DNA from: Dimargaris cristalligena | Lineage: Eukaryota; Kickxellomycota; Dimargaritomycetes; Dimargaritales; Dimargaritaceae | DNA length: 64,000 nucleotides | NCBI GenBank assembly: GCA_027576995.1 | Contig: JANBQC010000010.1 | Location: 81,614 to 145,613 of the forward strand | Reading direction: 5' to 3' | Part shown: positions 22,905 through 33,746 of the stretch, one piece after another | Position numbering within the stretch: the first letter of the stretch is position 1 | How the letters are laid out: each line of letters starts with the position of its first letter | Notes under the pieces: model-generated | Told to the model about the DNA's origin: nothing | Databases searched by the model: none | The model's input: only the letters and a program-made list of their open reading frames with translations | Program-made: the position numbers and the translations under genes

Positions 22905-23851
22905 TAAATAAGGGCTGGCTTATGACTTACTATATTGTATATTCTTCGGCTCGCCGTTTCCTTGCTAATAAGATGTAGCTAGAGCAGACTATACTACCAT
23001 AGAAGAGAGATGGGACCTATTTAATTTCTAAACGACTATATACCATGACTATCCAACCCATCTAACAACGGGGTGTCCAGATCAGCCTACGGAATACACA
23101 TATGATGTACCCACGTACCTTGAGACCCGCTGCTAATTATAGGACCCGCCCCCCATGTATATGGGTAGCGCAGAAGGAAAGCCGGACAGGAGGGCAGGCC
23201 AGGTCATGATGGGCTCTGGTTTACTTATACTATACTCTACACCTCTCTACAACCCATATTGCCACTGCAGTGGTAATTGGATAGATAGATGCAATACATT
23301 CCCCCCTTTATGCCCTCCCTATTCCACCGGCACGTGTGGGAGGAGATCTATAGAGTGGGCAGCTTCAGGAGGGTTATTATTACTATGAAAGTACAAATAA
23401 GCTGCAGGGACGGGATAAATGAATGGGATGATAAATAAATGGCTTAGATATGGGCTTTTTTCGGGTCACATGGTCAGCACCGGCCGAGTGGTAAGCAACG
23501 GACTGCGTCGGCCATCCGGATTGGCCCGACCGGGAATTCTATTTAAAACGGAGGAGTACCACTGGATAAGAGAAGAAGAGGTAGAGAAAGAAGGTTCGAT
23601 TTTCGGCAGAGTATGTGAGAGAGACTGGTTGGGTGGTGGACAAGGCTGGCAATAAAATAGCATAGTTCTCTCCTCTCCTCTCGTTCCTCTTGGCTGCACA
23701 GATTGTGCGGGGGGCTGGTTGTGCAGCAGTGGGAATATTATAGGAGAGAGGTCTGGGCCACTATTATTATAATACTTTAGACTTTCCTCCCCCCAATGAC
23801 AGCAGCCACCCTTCCTCCTCATTTGTCTATGATATCACGCACACACACGCA

Positions 23852-23869
23852 TACACACACACACACACA
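23852..23869. repeat. (AC)n microsatellite
   Basis: AC dinucleotide run; looser CAC-rich sequence precedes it from 23835. Confidence 0.85.
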
Positions 23870-24207
23870 ATTGCCGCAAACTTCTTTTCGCCTGGGATGC
23901 GTCGTCGTGATAGGAGTGCCAAGCCCTGGATAGAATGATATAGTACAGTAGAGTAGTAATCCTTCTCTATATATGCCCTTTCTTTTTACTTATAATAATC
24001 CGACCCCTCTCCGCTCAGGCCTCTCCTGTCCGTTTTCTCTTTCCTTCGCCCCATTTCTTCCTCTTATATTCTCTCTCCTCTCCATTCCCGCTCCATTCTA
24101 GCCTCCCCGACCACCACCACCACCACCACCTTGCTGTACACTATCCGTCCGCGCCTCCCGAGCCAAACAATACATACATATCCAAAGGAAGAAAGCAAGA
24201 GAGAGCC

Positions 24208-24603
24208 ATGGTATCCCCTATCGGCCAAACGGCCCGTCGCGCCTTTCTAATCGGCGTCTTCTTCGTTCTAGCCGGCATTGGACTGTTCATCGGCAGCCGC
24301 GTCGTCCGTTACGACTACTACGACGACCGCATTTCCTACCGGTCCGCCCTGGTCCGTTACCACGCTCTTACTTGGTCCGGTGTCGTGGCCTTTATCCTGG
24401 GTTGCGGTATCGTAGGCTACGGCTTCACAGCTCGCAAACGGGAACTAGCCAAGAACCACCAGGCCGCTTACCACATGTACCCCCCGGGTCCCCACGGCCC
24501 TCCCCCCGGTGCCCCGTACTATGCCGCCCCTCCCCCCGCTTATCACCAACAAAATGCCTACCCCCCTCCCCCCGGCTATGAGCCCGCTCTACCTAAACAC
24601 TAA
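24208..24603 (+). CDS. Small two-TM protein with Pro-rich PPxY tail, 131 aa
   Basis: I recognise no named family. Residues about 12-30 (FLIGVFFVLAGIGLFIG) and about 55-75 (WSGVVAFILGCGIVGYGF) are clear membrane segments, separated by a charged loop rich in Arg/Tyr/Asp (RVVRYDYYDDRISYR). The last 45 residues are a Pro/Tyr/Gly tail with two PPxY motifs, PPAY and PPGY. PPxY motifs are ligands for WW domains of Nedd4/Rsp5 ubiquitin ligases, so a role as a membrane adaptor or substrate is a reasonable inference. The start ATG follows a purine-rich AGAGAGCC context after a long CT-rich leader. An assembly gap lies 100 bp past the stop. Confidence 0.75.
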   Translation: MVSPIGQTARRAFLIGVFFVLAGIGLFIGSRVVRYDYYDDRISYRSALVRYHALTWSGVVAFILGCGIVGYGFTARKRELAKNHQAAYHMYPPGPHGPPPGAPYYAAPPPAYHQQNAYPPPPGYEPALPKH

Positions 24604-25675
24604 GCCAAATAGAAAGAGAGAGCTCCCCCCATTTATATACATATATATACTTTTATTGCTGTATCCTATATATATGTATATATATATATGACTTCGTGCG
24701 GGNNNNNNNNNNTATAAATACATACCCCCCCCTTGTAAACACATCCATATATCCAAAGTACATACCCCCCTCTCTCTCTTCATATATGTACCCGAAGTTC
24801 TACCCTTTACTAACTGTTTTATTCTTATATTCTCCTACTTTATTTTGTGTTTTCGCATTAACCACCCTACCCTTCTTTGGCTTAACTACTTCAATCCAAT
24901 CCTTGTCGGGGCTACTTATTCGGGTAACCGACCCCCCCCCCCAGCTTGAGTAATTTAAAACATCCTATAAATATTGCACCCGTTTCATTAGAAGGTACAG
25001 CCATCATTCTATGTAATTCCTTTTTCGAATAGCACGGTCTACAATAACCGAAAGGTCGTCTCATGCACAGGTATAAAGAACATAGCAGACAATAAATTTT
25101 AATGGTCAAAATAGCAGGAACTAAACAGAGTCGGCCGGTAAAAAGGAATGAAAAAGAACGTCAACGCGAAGAACCACATTCTCACACTAGGATTCTTGAG
25201 TACCCTTTATTAATATACCAAGTCTATAAAACGAATAATTCACTTTATTGATGATTAACATAGCCTTCGGGAAGGCCCTCCGAATATCAAAATCAATTTC
25301 GGTTTGGGATAAAAAGAACTATATAAAATGAAGGGGAGGAATACCAGTATAATATGTGTCGGAGAAATGAAAAAAAATAAAATAAAAACAATAATATATA
25401 AATGTAAATTACAAACCACGAAGAAAACTTGAAATATCAAAAATGAAAGGAATACAAACCCAAGAAACCGTATAAAAGATATTCACAGCCGTATATATAC
25501 CAAAAACGACCACCCGCCCCACTCTGAGTTCGGCATGTAGGTTACCCAGGGTACTATCTAATACATGTATGTAGGCGTAGTGGATAAATGTATACAGTCC
25601 AACTACCAACCGATAATATGGTAAATGCCGAAGGAAAAAGTAAGATATGTGATATTAAACTAGACTCAGCCAGAC
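24604..25675. other. Intergenic containing a scaffold gap
   Basis: AT-rich 3' flank with TATA dinucleotide runs (24640-24690), the 10-N gap, then C-runs and AT-rich DNA to the stop of the next minus-strand gene. No gene seen. Confidence 0.55.
24703..24712. other. Assembly gap (10 N)
   Basis: Ten ambiguous bases, a conventional placeholder, flanked by AT microsatellites on the left and C homopolymers on the right. True size is unknown. Confidence 1.
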
Positions 25676-27069
25676 TCACCAGTCATCGTCTTCATCCCAG
25701 GCCACATGCTCCGAGGACTTAAGGAACGAGACCATGTCATCGTCGAGTCCCGCTTGGGAGGCAACTGCCGACACTGGGGGCTCAGTTGGGGTAGGCTTGG
25801 TAGTCTCCTGCTCAACAATGGGGGATGGTGGGGTTGCCGGTTTGCTTGGTGCCGTTTTGGATACCGGGGGTGGGAGAGCGGGTGTGGGGGCGTTCGGATG
25901 GGACGGCGTGGTGGGTGAGTAGGGCTGCATAGTGACCGGGGTCTTTCGGGACATTGGCATCGAAGCCGACGATGTCGATGCCAACGATGGGGCGCGTGAC
26001 ATCGCCTCTGGAGCAACTAGAGTACCACCGGGAGTAATCGAGGAGGCCTTAATGGGTGACAGTGGGGGCGACACAGGCACCGTCTGGCGGTGGCCGGGTT
26101 TGAAGGAACCGCGGGGACGTTGGTGGTGGGTATGGGTTTTAGGCATATCCCATTCGCGCTGGGATGCACTCTGGATTTTACGTTGTTGGTTTCGCTCACG
26201 AATACTGGTAATGTCGGGTGATTAGATGTTATACAGCGAGAGGGGGGAAGTTAATGGAACTATGATAATAGGAGAGAGTTAGCAATTAGTCAGTTTAGCG
26301 ACGTAATAGGTAAGCCCCCAAAGGGTGGCTCAGTGCATGATGCGCGCAGGTTGAAGAAGAGTGGTCACTTGGCAGAGAGTAACACAATACCTTTGGTCGT
26401 CCGCGTGACTGCCCGAGGAGTCTGGGGAATGGAGGCCCCGGTTGGCATGTCGAGGTTTACCCGGTCGGTTACGGGACTGGTTGGCGTCAGAGCGGCCGTT
26501 CTATATATCAAGTAACAAGTTATCAGATAGTGGGGATACAGTGGTTAGAAATCCTGGCTCAATCTCCCCTACTGTAGAGGACAGTTTGCAAGTTAAACCA
26601 TCGAGAGTATCCAGTCACGCAATTGGGGTTCCACAGACTCTCCACAGTCCAGAGTGGGATAACTTACCTCAGGGCGGCGTCCACCTCGACGGCCCTGGAC
26701 TTCAGGACGTTCGCATAAGGGAATACGGCCGGACTGGGGCAGTAGGGACGGTGAGCTGGGACCCGGTGAGGATAAGTTCGAGGAGGGGTTTTTGAGCCGT
26801 GGGGAGGGCTCCGATGACCTGTTGTTGTGGTTGTTATGGGCGGGTTTAGGTCCACGTCGCCTAGACTGTTGGGAGGGGGAGGAAGTGGTGTTGTTGTTGT
26901 TATTGCCCCTGCCGTGTCGTTGGTTTGAATTGCGGGAGCGTGACGGGGTGGCCGAGCCGACGATGGAGATGGGGGCGGGAGGGGGTTTTTTAGTCAGTGG
27001 GGCGGGGTCGGCGTAAATGGAGTCGTCGAGCGTCAAGACGCGTGCAGCAGTGGCGGTCGAGGTCGACAT
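25676..27069 (-). CDS. Low-complexity orphan protein with acidic WDEDDDW tail, three exons
   Basis: Unrecognised family. The model is complement(join(25676..26204, 26391..26500, 26668..27069)), 346 aa. The donors are GAG|GTAAGT and AG|GTATTG, the acceptors are TATATAG and TTACCAG, and phases match. The sequence is mostly Ser/Pro/Asn/Arg-rich. The N-terminus reads LTLDDSIYADPAPLTKKPPP and is followed by an Asn run. Exon 3 opens with a more conserved-looking segment RERNQQRKIQSASQREWDMP. The C-terminus is LDDDMVSFLKSSEHVAWDEDDDW. Basic/Ser/Asn-rich composition plus a short acidic-aromatic tail suggests an RNA- or decay-associated adaptor, but that is only inference. The start is the first ATG. 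It is divergent from the RPAIN gene. Confidence 0.72.
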
Positions 27070-27931
27070 CTAGCTAGATAGGCGCTACTTGAAAAAATAA
27101 AGTGAGATAAAGGGGGGGGTGTATTGAAAGGAGTGAAGAGGAGGGGGGAGGGCAAAGTGATACACACCAGGAGAGTAGTAGTATAATAGTAGTAGTAGTC
27201 ACTCGCCGAGCTGGTTTTAAGTGAAGAGAATAGCCGCTACCCTTATACTTCTTCCACTTGGGTATTGTTGTAGGGACAGGGCCAAAACATATAAAAGGAA
27301 AGGAAAGGAAAGGGGAGGAGAGTACGCAAATGGACAATTGAAAACAAAGGGCTAGGTAATCGGGAACTAAGAAGGGTCCGGACCCACTTGCTTTGGCTTT
27401 CTCTGTTGTATGGGTTACGGCGGGCTGCATTGGTGGTAGAGTGAATAATGTATGCGGCGCGCATTTAGTCAATGGGGGACGCACGCATATATACCCTCCT
27501 CCCACCATTTAGCGTCTAACACGCAGCAGCATTGGGTCCAAGGATCCGAGGAGAGGTCACGGGAACAGTGAAAATCGGCCTGGCGGAAGCCTAGTTAATC
27601 TAATTGCGCGGTGGTCATCATAATATTATCTCGTCGTGTCATTACGATGGGCTTTTGGGATGTCCCATATATATATACGCCGCAGTCGATCACTCTTGCC
27701 GTAAGTTATTGAACGGAGAAGGCCAACTTTACTCCCCAATCCTGATCAATTTCAGTCGCACTGTTCTCCACTCGTTGGGTAAGGTGTCCACCTTTTTTCC
27801 CTTAAGCCCAGCGGCGGACAATATCAACAGTAGTATATTGGTTGGGTGCTTTGTTGTGGTTACAGTTTTATTTGGTTTTGTTTAATATATATATATCGAG
27901 GCTTGTTCTACTTTTTCTATTATTGACCGCC
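27070..27931. promoter_or_regulatory. Divergent region between orphan and RPAIN genes
   Basis: This 862-bp spacer includes the 24-bp tract at 27299-27322 that is identical to 8405-8428, on the sense strand of the leftward gene as CT-rich DNA. No other gene seen. Confidence 0.4.
27299..27322 (-). promoter_or_regulatory. CT-rich tract (minus strand) identical to 8405-8428
   Basis: 24-bp exact match to the tract upstream of the secreted orphan; here it is 230 bp upstream of the low-complexity orphan's start. Function inferred only from position. Confidence 0.3.
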
Positions 27932-29059
27932 ATGGACTTGAAGCCCCCCCGACCCCCGCCGTCTACACCGCAGCGTACTCGCGTGACGACGGCCTTTCCC
28001 CGTACCCCTTCCCATCAGCACCCCGCCTCCAAAGCCAGCGGTGCTTCCCCCCAATCGTCCTTGGCCCCTCTACACGAGTACCGCCATGCCCTCCCGGCCA
28101 GCGTTTCCCCGCTCCGCCTAGGCCAATCGTGGCAGGATCGGCTCAAGCAGCAATGCCTCGACCGCGTGCGCAATGCCCGCCAGAATCGCCACGATCGTCA
28201 CCGCCAGGTCCCGGGAACCGGGGAAGGCGCCGACAGCTCCGACAGTGATACCGACGCCGATATGAACCCCGGCCCTCGGTCTCTCGGCTCGTCACGCCAC
28301 CCCCCTTCCTCCCCCAGCCCCGCTTTCCCCTCGGGTCACCCAGCAGCGGCGGGGACCAGTAGTGGTAGTAGTGGGCCACTGGCATTGGACGAGGCCCAAT
28401 GGATCCAGTCCGTCATGTCCAGCGAATGGGAGAAACTCCAGAAACAGCTACAGGCCCAGTGGCAGGAACAATGGCAAACGGGAGCCCTGCTCGATCCCGT
28501 GTCCACCGACCCGGACTTTATCGCCCAACTGGAGGCCGAACTACGGGCCGAAGTGCAGGCGTCCTCGGCCCTACCTACTACTTCGGTGGCCCCCCAAATA
28601 TCGGCCTGGGGAGGGGCTTCGCCGCACACCTTGATGGATAATAGCTCGGAGGAGGCTTACCAAATGGCCATCGAAGAGTACGAGCAGGCCGATATCGAGT
28701 CAGCGGTGGAGGCCTTCATGTCCCCACCAGCCGTTGGGGCTTGTCCTCTTCCTACTCCTACTCCTACCCTTCCTCTGCCTTGCCCGCAGTGCCAGCAAAA
28801 ACAGTCCATCCCTTTGAGCCTATCCGCTGACCCGATGGGCCACAACCGCCACCAGCAGCCGTCCACGACCACCGCCACTTGTGGGCACTGCTCGTACAGC
28901 TTACCTCCTGCGCTGGCCCATCGGGTGCTCCAAGTGCTGCATCACCATGCCGAAGTGAGCCCTGGGTGCTCCTTCGATAACGTGGGGGTATCCTTCGATC
29001 CTTTGACGGGGTACATTATTATGTGCGTACAATGCGACTACTGCCAATTTATTGCTTAG
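27932..29059 (+). CDS. RPAIN: RPA-interacting protein (RPAIN/RIP) family
   Basis: Probable nuclear import adaptor or partner of replication protein A. This is a single exon of 375 aa, and the first ATG after the leader was chosen. The RPAIN N-terminal helix signature is WQDRLKQQCLDRVRNARQNR (about residues 70-89; compare the vertebrate W-K-E-x-x-RQRCLERMRNSRD pattern). The middle region has IQSVMSSEWEKLQKQLQ and acidic EEAYQMAIEEYEQADIESAV. The C-terminal zinc-type cysteine region has CPQCQ, CGHC and CVQCDYCQF pairs, as in the RPAIN C-terminal domain. The linker between the regions is Ser/Pro-rich and longer than in animals. The call rests mainly on the N-terminal signature plus cysteine spacing. 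Confidence 0.85.
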   Translation: MDLKPPRPPPSTPQRTRVTTAFPRTPSHQHPASKASGASPQSSLAPLHEYRHALPASVSPLRLGQSWQDRLKQQCLDRVRNARQNRHDRHRQVPGTGEGADSSDSDTDADMNPGPRSLGSSRHPPSSPSPAFPSGHPAAAGTSSGSSGPLALDEAQWIQSVMSSEWEKLQKQLQAQWQEQWQTGALLDPVSTDPDFIAQLEAELRAEVQASSALPTTSVAPQISAWGGASPHTLMDNSSEEAYQMAIEEYEQADIESAVEAFMSPPAVGACPLPTPTPTLPLPCPQCQQKQSIPLSLSADPMGHNRHQQPSTTTATCGHCSYSLPPALAHRVLQVLHHHAEVSPGCSFDNVGVSFDPLTGYIIMCVQCDYCQFIA

Positions 29060-29962
29060 GCTAGGACTTATTTTATCGGGTACCCGCATACGCTCTATTT
29101 TATACATGTTTCGTGGTGATCTTGGCAGGTAGTACAGTAGCAATAGTCACCTTTATCGAGGCTATTCTGTACGGGGGTCATTTTTTTCAAACCATTTTCA
29201 ATTTCTCTGATTCACGCTGGACTATTCGAGACCAAACGTATTATTTTATATCACCATCGCATTTCCTATTTGTATACTAATTTCATTGTGGTCGAATGGA
29301 TTAAATGTCGACCTACTTATTATAGCTGTACCATAGTTGAACGGGGAGGGGGTGGCATGGACTGGGTGGAAAGAGTGAATCAGCCATGCGTCTATTAATG
29401 AAGGCGGTGTACCAATGTAGTGGTGATTTGAAAGGCCATTTTATCAAAGTGGTTAAAAGGGGGAGTACCACCCCGCCGAGGTTTGAAAAGGGCTTTTTGC
29501 CTTTAAAAAACGAGCCATTCTTCGCTGACTGTTGCTATATGAGTTATGCTTAATTATTATCTGCGTTCCCCTGGCTACAGGGATCTGCGGTGTATTATAG
29601 TATAGTGGGGTGACTCCTGGTAAAAGAGTAAGTAACTCACTCCTTGTACTTCTTCCCCTGCCATTTAGCCGGTAAGAGCAGTCGGGCATCTGCTTCAGGA
29701 ACCACCCAGCCCACCTTTTTTTCTCTGATAGCACCCAGGACACGCTTATAGGTTATTCACCCGTTGATATAGGTACTTTAACCTGCTTAACAACTGCTCC
29801 GGCGATTCTTTAGCTAAAGCCACGCCTTTACTGACCTTGCCAGCTTCTTTACTGCTCTTTTCCGGCTTGTTTTATAATCTATTTTATTATTTGACTCCAG
29901 TCCATTCCAACCCTATTACCATATTTATAGTATTGTCGTTATTACTTCGACTACTCTACGCC
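29060..29962. other. Intergenic upstream of septin, with a weak minus-strand coding-like patch
   Basis: The 3' flank of RPAIN is followed by AT-rich DNA. On the minus strand, 29638-29742 reads RVLGAIREKKVGWVVPEADA and on to a TGA, preceded by a TATAG acceptor-like site. Another open patch (29750-29870) ends ESPEQLLSRLKYLYQRVNNL then stop. I cannot join them into a gene that starts with ATG, and they would abut the septin start. Confidence 0.3.
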
Positions 29963-31477
29963 ATGGCTTCAGCTACTCAGCCCAAGGTACGCCCACCATC
30001 TCCCGCTACATAAACAAGCCCTTATCTGTAAACCCCGCGGACCTGGTTCCCGAGGCGGTATTACTTTCCATCCGGTAGACTTGCTGGCCGCTAAGCGGCT
30101 GTCCAGAAGTTCACCTTCTTCATCCACACCCTGTACCCCCTAGATGACCCCCCCCGCTACTAGTGGGAAGCTCCTTTGTTTGCCAGCACCATCTCCCCAG
30201 CGCCTTTCCTCTCTCCGGCCTTTATCTCTTCACCGCCAGAATCTAGTAGCATTTTAACCCCGCCTCGAGAAGACCATTCCGCTTAGCTCGTATTGACAAT
30301 CTTCTTTGGCCCTGCCCACCTTTTCCTTCCCACTCATTCCTCCAGATGAACCTCAACAACTATGTCGGTTTCGACACCGTCACCCATCAGATCGAACGGA
30401 AGTTCCTGAAGCGGGGCTTCAACTTCAACGTTATCCTGGTCGGTAAGTCACACCAACCCTTTCGGAGTTTTTCGCCTTCTTCAATCAATGCGGCGTCTAG
30501 AAACTCTAGTTTAAGTCGACTTTCGCGGGGTTTGCCACTCTTGACTTGTCCTCGTATATCCCCCTGGTTTCCGTGTGATTAATTTCGTATCCGACTGCTC
30601 TATTTCTTTTTACACGGCTATGTTCACTCCTCTGTTAGGCGAAACCGGCCTGGGCAAGTCCACTATGGTCAACACCATCTTCTCTGCTCACCTGATCGAT
30701 AGTAAGGGCCGCAAGACTGCCGCCGAAACCCCGCGCAAGACCGTCGAAATTACCCCCGTTTCCCATTTGGTCGAAGAGAACGGCGTCAAGATGCGCCTGA
30801 CCATCGTCGATACCCCAGGCTACGCCGACCAGGTCAACAACGACCAGTGCTGGCAGCCCATCATCAAGTACATCACCGACCAGCACCGGGCCTACCTCGA
30901 ACGGGAATCCTCCCCCTCCCGTGACCGCCTGATCCCCGATACCCGCGTCCACTGCTGCCTCTTCTTCATCTCCCCCAGTGGTCACTCCCTCAAACCCCTG
31001 GATATCGAAGTCCTGCGCCACCTCACCCAGGTCGTCAACGTCGTCCCCGTCATCGCCAAGGCCGACTCCTTGACCCCCGAGGAACGCATCGGTTTCAAGC
31101 GTCGTATTAAGGAAGAACTGGCCTTCCACCGCATTAGCGTCTACCCCTACGCCAGCGAGGAAGACGACGAGTCCGATAAGACCCTGCTGCAGACCGTCAA
31201 GGACCTCACGCCGTTCTCCGTGGTCGGTTCCGAAAATACCTTCATGGTCGATGGTCAGCCCATCCGCGGCCGTCACCACCGCTGGGGTATGATCAACGTC
31301 GAAGACGAGACCCACTGTGACTTTATCCATCTCCGGAACTTCCTCACCCGCACCCATCTCCATGATCTCGTCGAGACCACCGCCCATATGCACTACGAGA
31401 CGTTCCGTTACCAGTGTATGAGCCAGCCCGGCGGTGTGAACCACCAGGAAGGCGCTCTTACCAACGGTACCAACTAA
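29963..31477 (+). CDS. CDC10: Septin, Cdc10/SEPT9 group, three exons
   Basis: GTP-binding filament protein of the septin ring at division sites or hyphal septa. The model is join(29963..29986, 30346..30442, 30639..31477), 319 aa. The tiny first exon encodes MASATQPK. Exon 2 has the septin polybasic/N-terminal block YVGFDTVTHQIERKFLKRGF. The P-loop GETGLGKST is split across the exon 2-3 junction. Other motifs are DTPGYADQVNN (switch II), AKADSLTPEER (the G4 AKAD) and the septin-unique element through DFIHLRNFLTRTHLHDL. There is no C-terminal coiled coil, which is typical of the Cdc10/SEPT3-SEPT9 group. RIPDTRVHCC-like and HSLKPLDIE blocks resemble SEPT9 strongly. Phases are consistent; the splice across the P-loop fixes the model. 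Confidence 0.93.
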
Positions 31478-32561
31478 ATCCCGATTCATTGGACGATGGT
31501 TCAAGTGTGGGATATAGCGAAAAAGAGAAAGAGACTGGGCGAATTCCCTTCTCCCCTCCCCTCCTAGTGCCCCTTTCTCTAATAAACGAGTCGCATTTTC
31601 GGATTCACTGAAGAGGAGGATGGTCGGAATTAGCATACCCTCGTACCATAGCGCGTATAACCGACTTATCTTTTTCTACCATAACCCGCTATTTCTATAT
31701 AATGATCGCACCTTCCCCTCCCCTACATTATTGACCTGCCCTATTTAAGACTGCGTTCTTATTCTTCATGTGCGCACCTGATTTACGCACCTACCACTAC
31801 TAGCACCTTGCCCTTCTTGGCCTTTATGTTCGTTTGTTTTTTAATCCACCAATTCTAATTATGCCCTATGCACACCCACCCATCCCGGTTAATGAGTTTC
31901 CAATTGACTAAGCGCGCCCCTCTCATTCCATTTCTTCATTTTATCTCTAATAATACTGTCGTTGTTTTCCCCATATGCTGTCCATATTTGTATGGCGTGA
32001 TCACCATCGAAATTACTGTTGGGATGTACTTCAGAATGGCAAAGGTACTAGTAGTCCTCGATCTGGGTTTTACTTCTTTATTCAATGTCTAAGATACGGA
32101 CAAACCCCAGGTAGCACATATCAGATCAGATCGACCGGGTATAGAATTCATTTCATAATTTATAGGCGAAGAGGCGAAAACAAGAATAAAAAAAGAGAAG
32201 TTTTGATGCATGATCAGTCTAACCACCCGGAAAGGCCATGTGGAGAAGAGTGAGGGAATCTACCATCGACAAACGGTCGAGTCAGTCGAGAATGCAAACC
32301 ATAGGGCTATGTGCCATCGTTAATTTCCAATAATGAAGATAGTCCGATACAGAAACACCAGCGGAAAAATAAAACTTTAAATATATATATGTGTGTGTGT
32401 GTAAGCGAGCGAAAAATCCGAAGTAAATGTATAAGCAAATTTGGGAAGAATCGGGTAGACGACGAAAGGAAGGAATTGCACGATGACCGGTAAACGCCCA
32501 AGGGGGAGAGGAGGAACCCTACATATCCCACACATTTTATTTTTTTAAAGAAATCATTTCG
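31478..32561. other. Intergenic, convergent 3' ends
   Basis: About 1.1 kb between the septin and SCJ1 stops. AT-rich, with a short GT run (32390-32402). No gene seen. Confidence 0.6.
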
Positions 32562-33746
32562 CTAAAGTTCGTCATGCACATTATTCCTAGCCCGGGTATC
32601 CTGGGTCAGCACCTGCTTTAGGGCTACTTTTTGGGAGTTGGTCAGCGATTCGGGGAATTCCACATGGTAGTGTACATACAAATCGCCGAACCCCACCGCC
32701 GAGTCGGACTCCGCGTGGTAGACGGGCATACCCTTACTGGCGACCTTTTCCACGGTGGCGGGTGAGGTGATGCCGGACCGCTTCAAGGTGACCCGGGTCA
32801 GTTTATCGAGGTGCGTAAAGGACGTTTCGAAACCGTTCAAGGACTGCAGCAGACTGATGGTGTAGTTCAGGTGCAGATCATGGCCGTCCCGAGTGAAAGC
32901 CCGGTGGGGTTGGGTCTCGATTTTGAACACGACGGGGCCGGGCACGTCCCAGTCGGGACTGTGGTCCCCTTCGCGTTCAAACACAATGGGGTGGCCCTGG
33001 GGCATTCCTGGGGTAACGTGGACGGTGAGGGACTCGCTGCTGCTGCGCTGGACTTTAGCCCCTCCGCAGACGGAACAAGCGTGGGCGACGACCTTGCCTT
33101 TGCCGTCGCAATGGTCGCAGGGGGCGTGCATGGTTTGGTAGAAGCCCGGGGCGAGCATCTGGCGAACCACCCGCATACCCTGGCCCTGGCACTCGGGACA
33201 AGTGGTCACATCGTTGGGGTTTTCGGCCCCCGAACCGTGGCAGTGGTCGCAGAGGACTTGTTTCGAAACGTCCACTTCAATGGTATGGCCCACATACAGT
33301 TCGGCCAACGTCACTTGTAATGGTAGAATTACGGCGGGACCACGGGTCTCTGGTTTCTCAAAACCACCACCACCACCACCACCGCCGCCGAAGAATTGGG
33401 CAAAGATATCAAACGGATCCCCGCCGTGGAAACCACCGCCGCCACCGTTCTTTACCCCTTCTTCACCGAACTGGTCGTACCGCCGGCGGGAGTCCTCGTC
33501 ATTCAATACTTCGTACACTTCCGCTACCTCCGCGAATCGCTCGGCGGCGGAGGCATCCCCCTGGTTCTTGTCGGGATGGTACTTCATGGACATCTTTTTG
33601 TAGGCCCGCTTAATCTCGGCCGACGTCGCATCGCGGTCCACGCCGAGAATTTTGTAGAAATCCCGGGCGGCCTCGACCCCCCAGGCGAGACTGAGAAGGA
33701 CTACAGTGGCGGCTCCGAGGAGGCTGCGCATAGAAGGGGTCTTCAT
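32562..33746 (-). CDS. SCJ1: ER-lumenal DnaJ/Hsp40 co-chaperone, Scj1 type, with HDEL tail
   Basis: Class I J-protein that stimulates the ER Hsp70 (Kar2/BiP) in folding and quality control. It is 394 aa from the chosen ATG at 33746. An upstream in-frame ATG at 33797 would add 17 polar residues before the signal peptide and is less likely. The signal peptide is about residues 1-26 (hydrophobic LLGAATVVLLSLAW). The J domain is 29-95 with HPD at 57-59. A G/F region with a long Gly run follows. The zinc-binding region has four CxxC motifs: CDHCHGSG, CPECQGQG, CDHCDGKG and CSVCGGAK. The C-terminal substrate domain follows. The last four residues are HDEL, the fungal ER retrieval signal. Single exon. 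Confidence 0.96.
   Translation of the reverse strand: MKTPSMRSLLGAATVVLLSLAWGVEAARDFYKILGVDRDATSAEIKRAYKKMSMKYHPDKNQGDASAAERFAEVAEVYEVLNDEDSRRRYDQFGEEGVKNGGGGGFHGGDPFDIFAQFFGGGGGGGGGFEKPETRGPAVILPLQVTLAELYVGHTIEVDVSKQVLCDHCHGSGAENPNDVTTCPECQGQGMRVVRQMLAPGFYQTMHAPCDHCDGKGKVVAHACSVCGGAKVQRSSSESLTVHVTPGMPQGHPIVFEREGDHSPDWDVPGPVVFKIETQPHRAFTRDGHDLHLNYTISLLQSLNGFETSFTHLDKLTRVTLKRSGITSPATVEKVASKGMPVYHAESDSAVGFGDLYVHYHVEFPESLTNSQKVALKQVLTQDTRARNNVHDEL

Larger units (their letters stand above)
22404..24207. other. Intergenic, divergent promoters and microsatellites
   Basis: This 1.8-kb spacer lies between the BAR gene and the small PPxY gene. It carries a (GT)11 run at 22607-22628, an AT run at 22886-22904 and an AC run at 23852-23869. 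The last 250 bp before 24208 are CT-rich, then CACCAC repeats, a probable leader. No gene seen. Confidence 0.5.

Noticed and set aside
23470..23540. tRNA-like text (GGCCGAGTGGTAAGC) suggesting a Leu/Ser tRNA D arm
   Set aside because: No matching acceptor stem, anticodon arm or TTCRA T-loop at proper spacing.
30635..31636. 333-aa frame antisense to the septin
   Set aside because: Shadow of the septin coding region caused by GC-ending codons; Gly/Val/Asp-rich without motifs.
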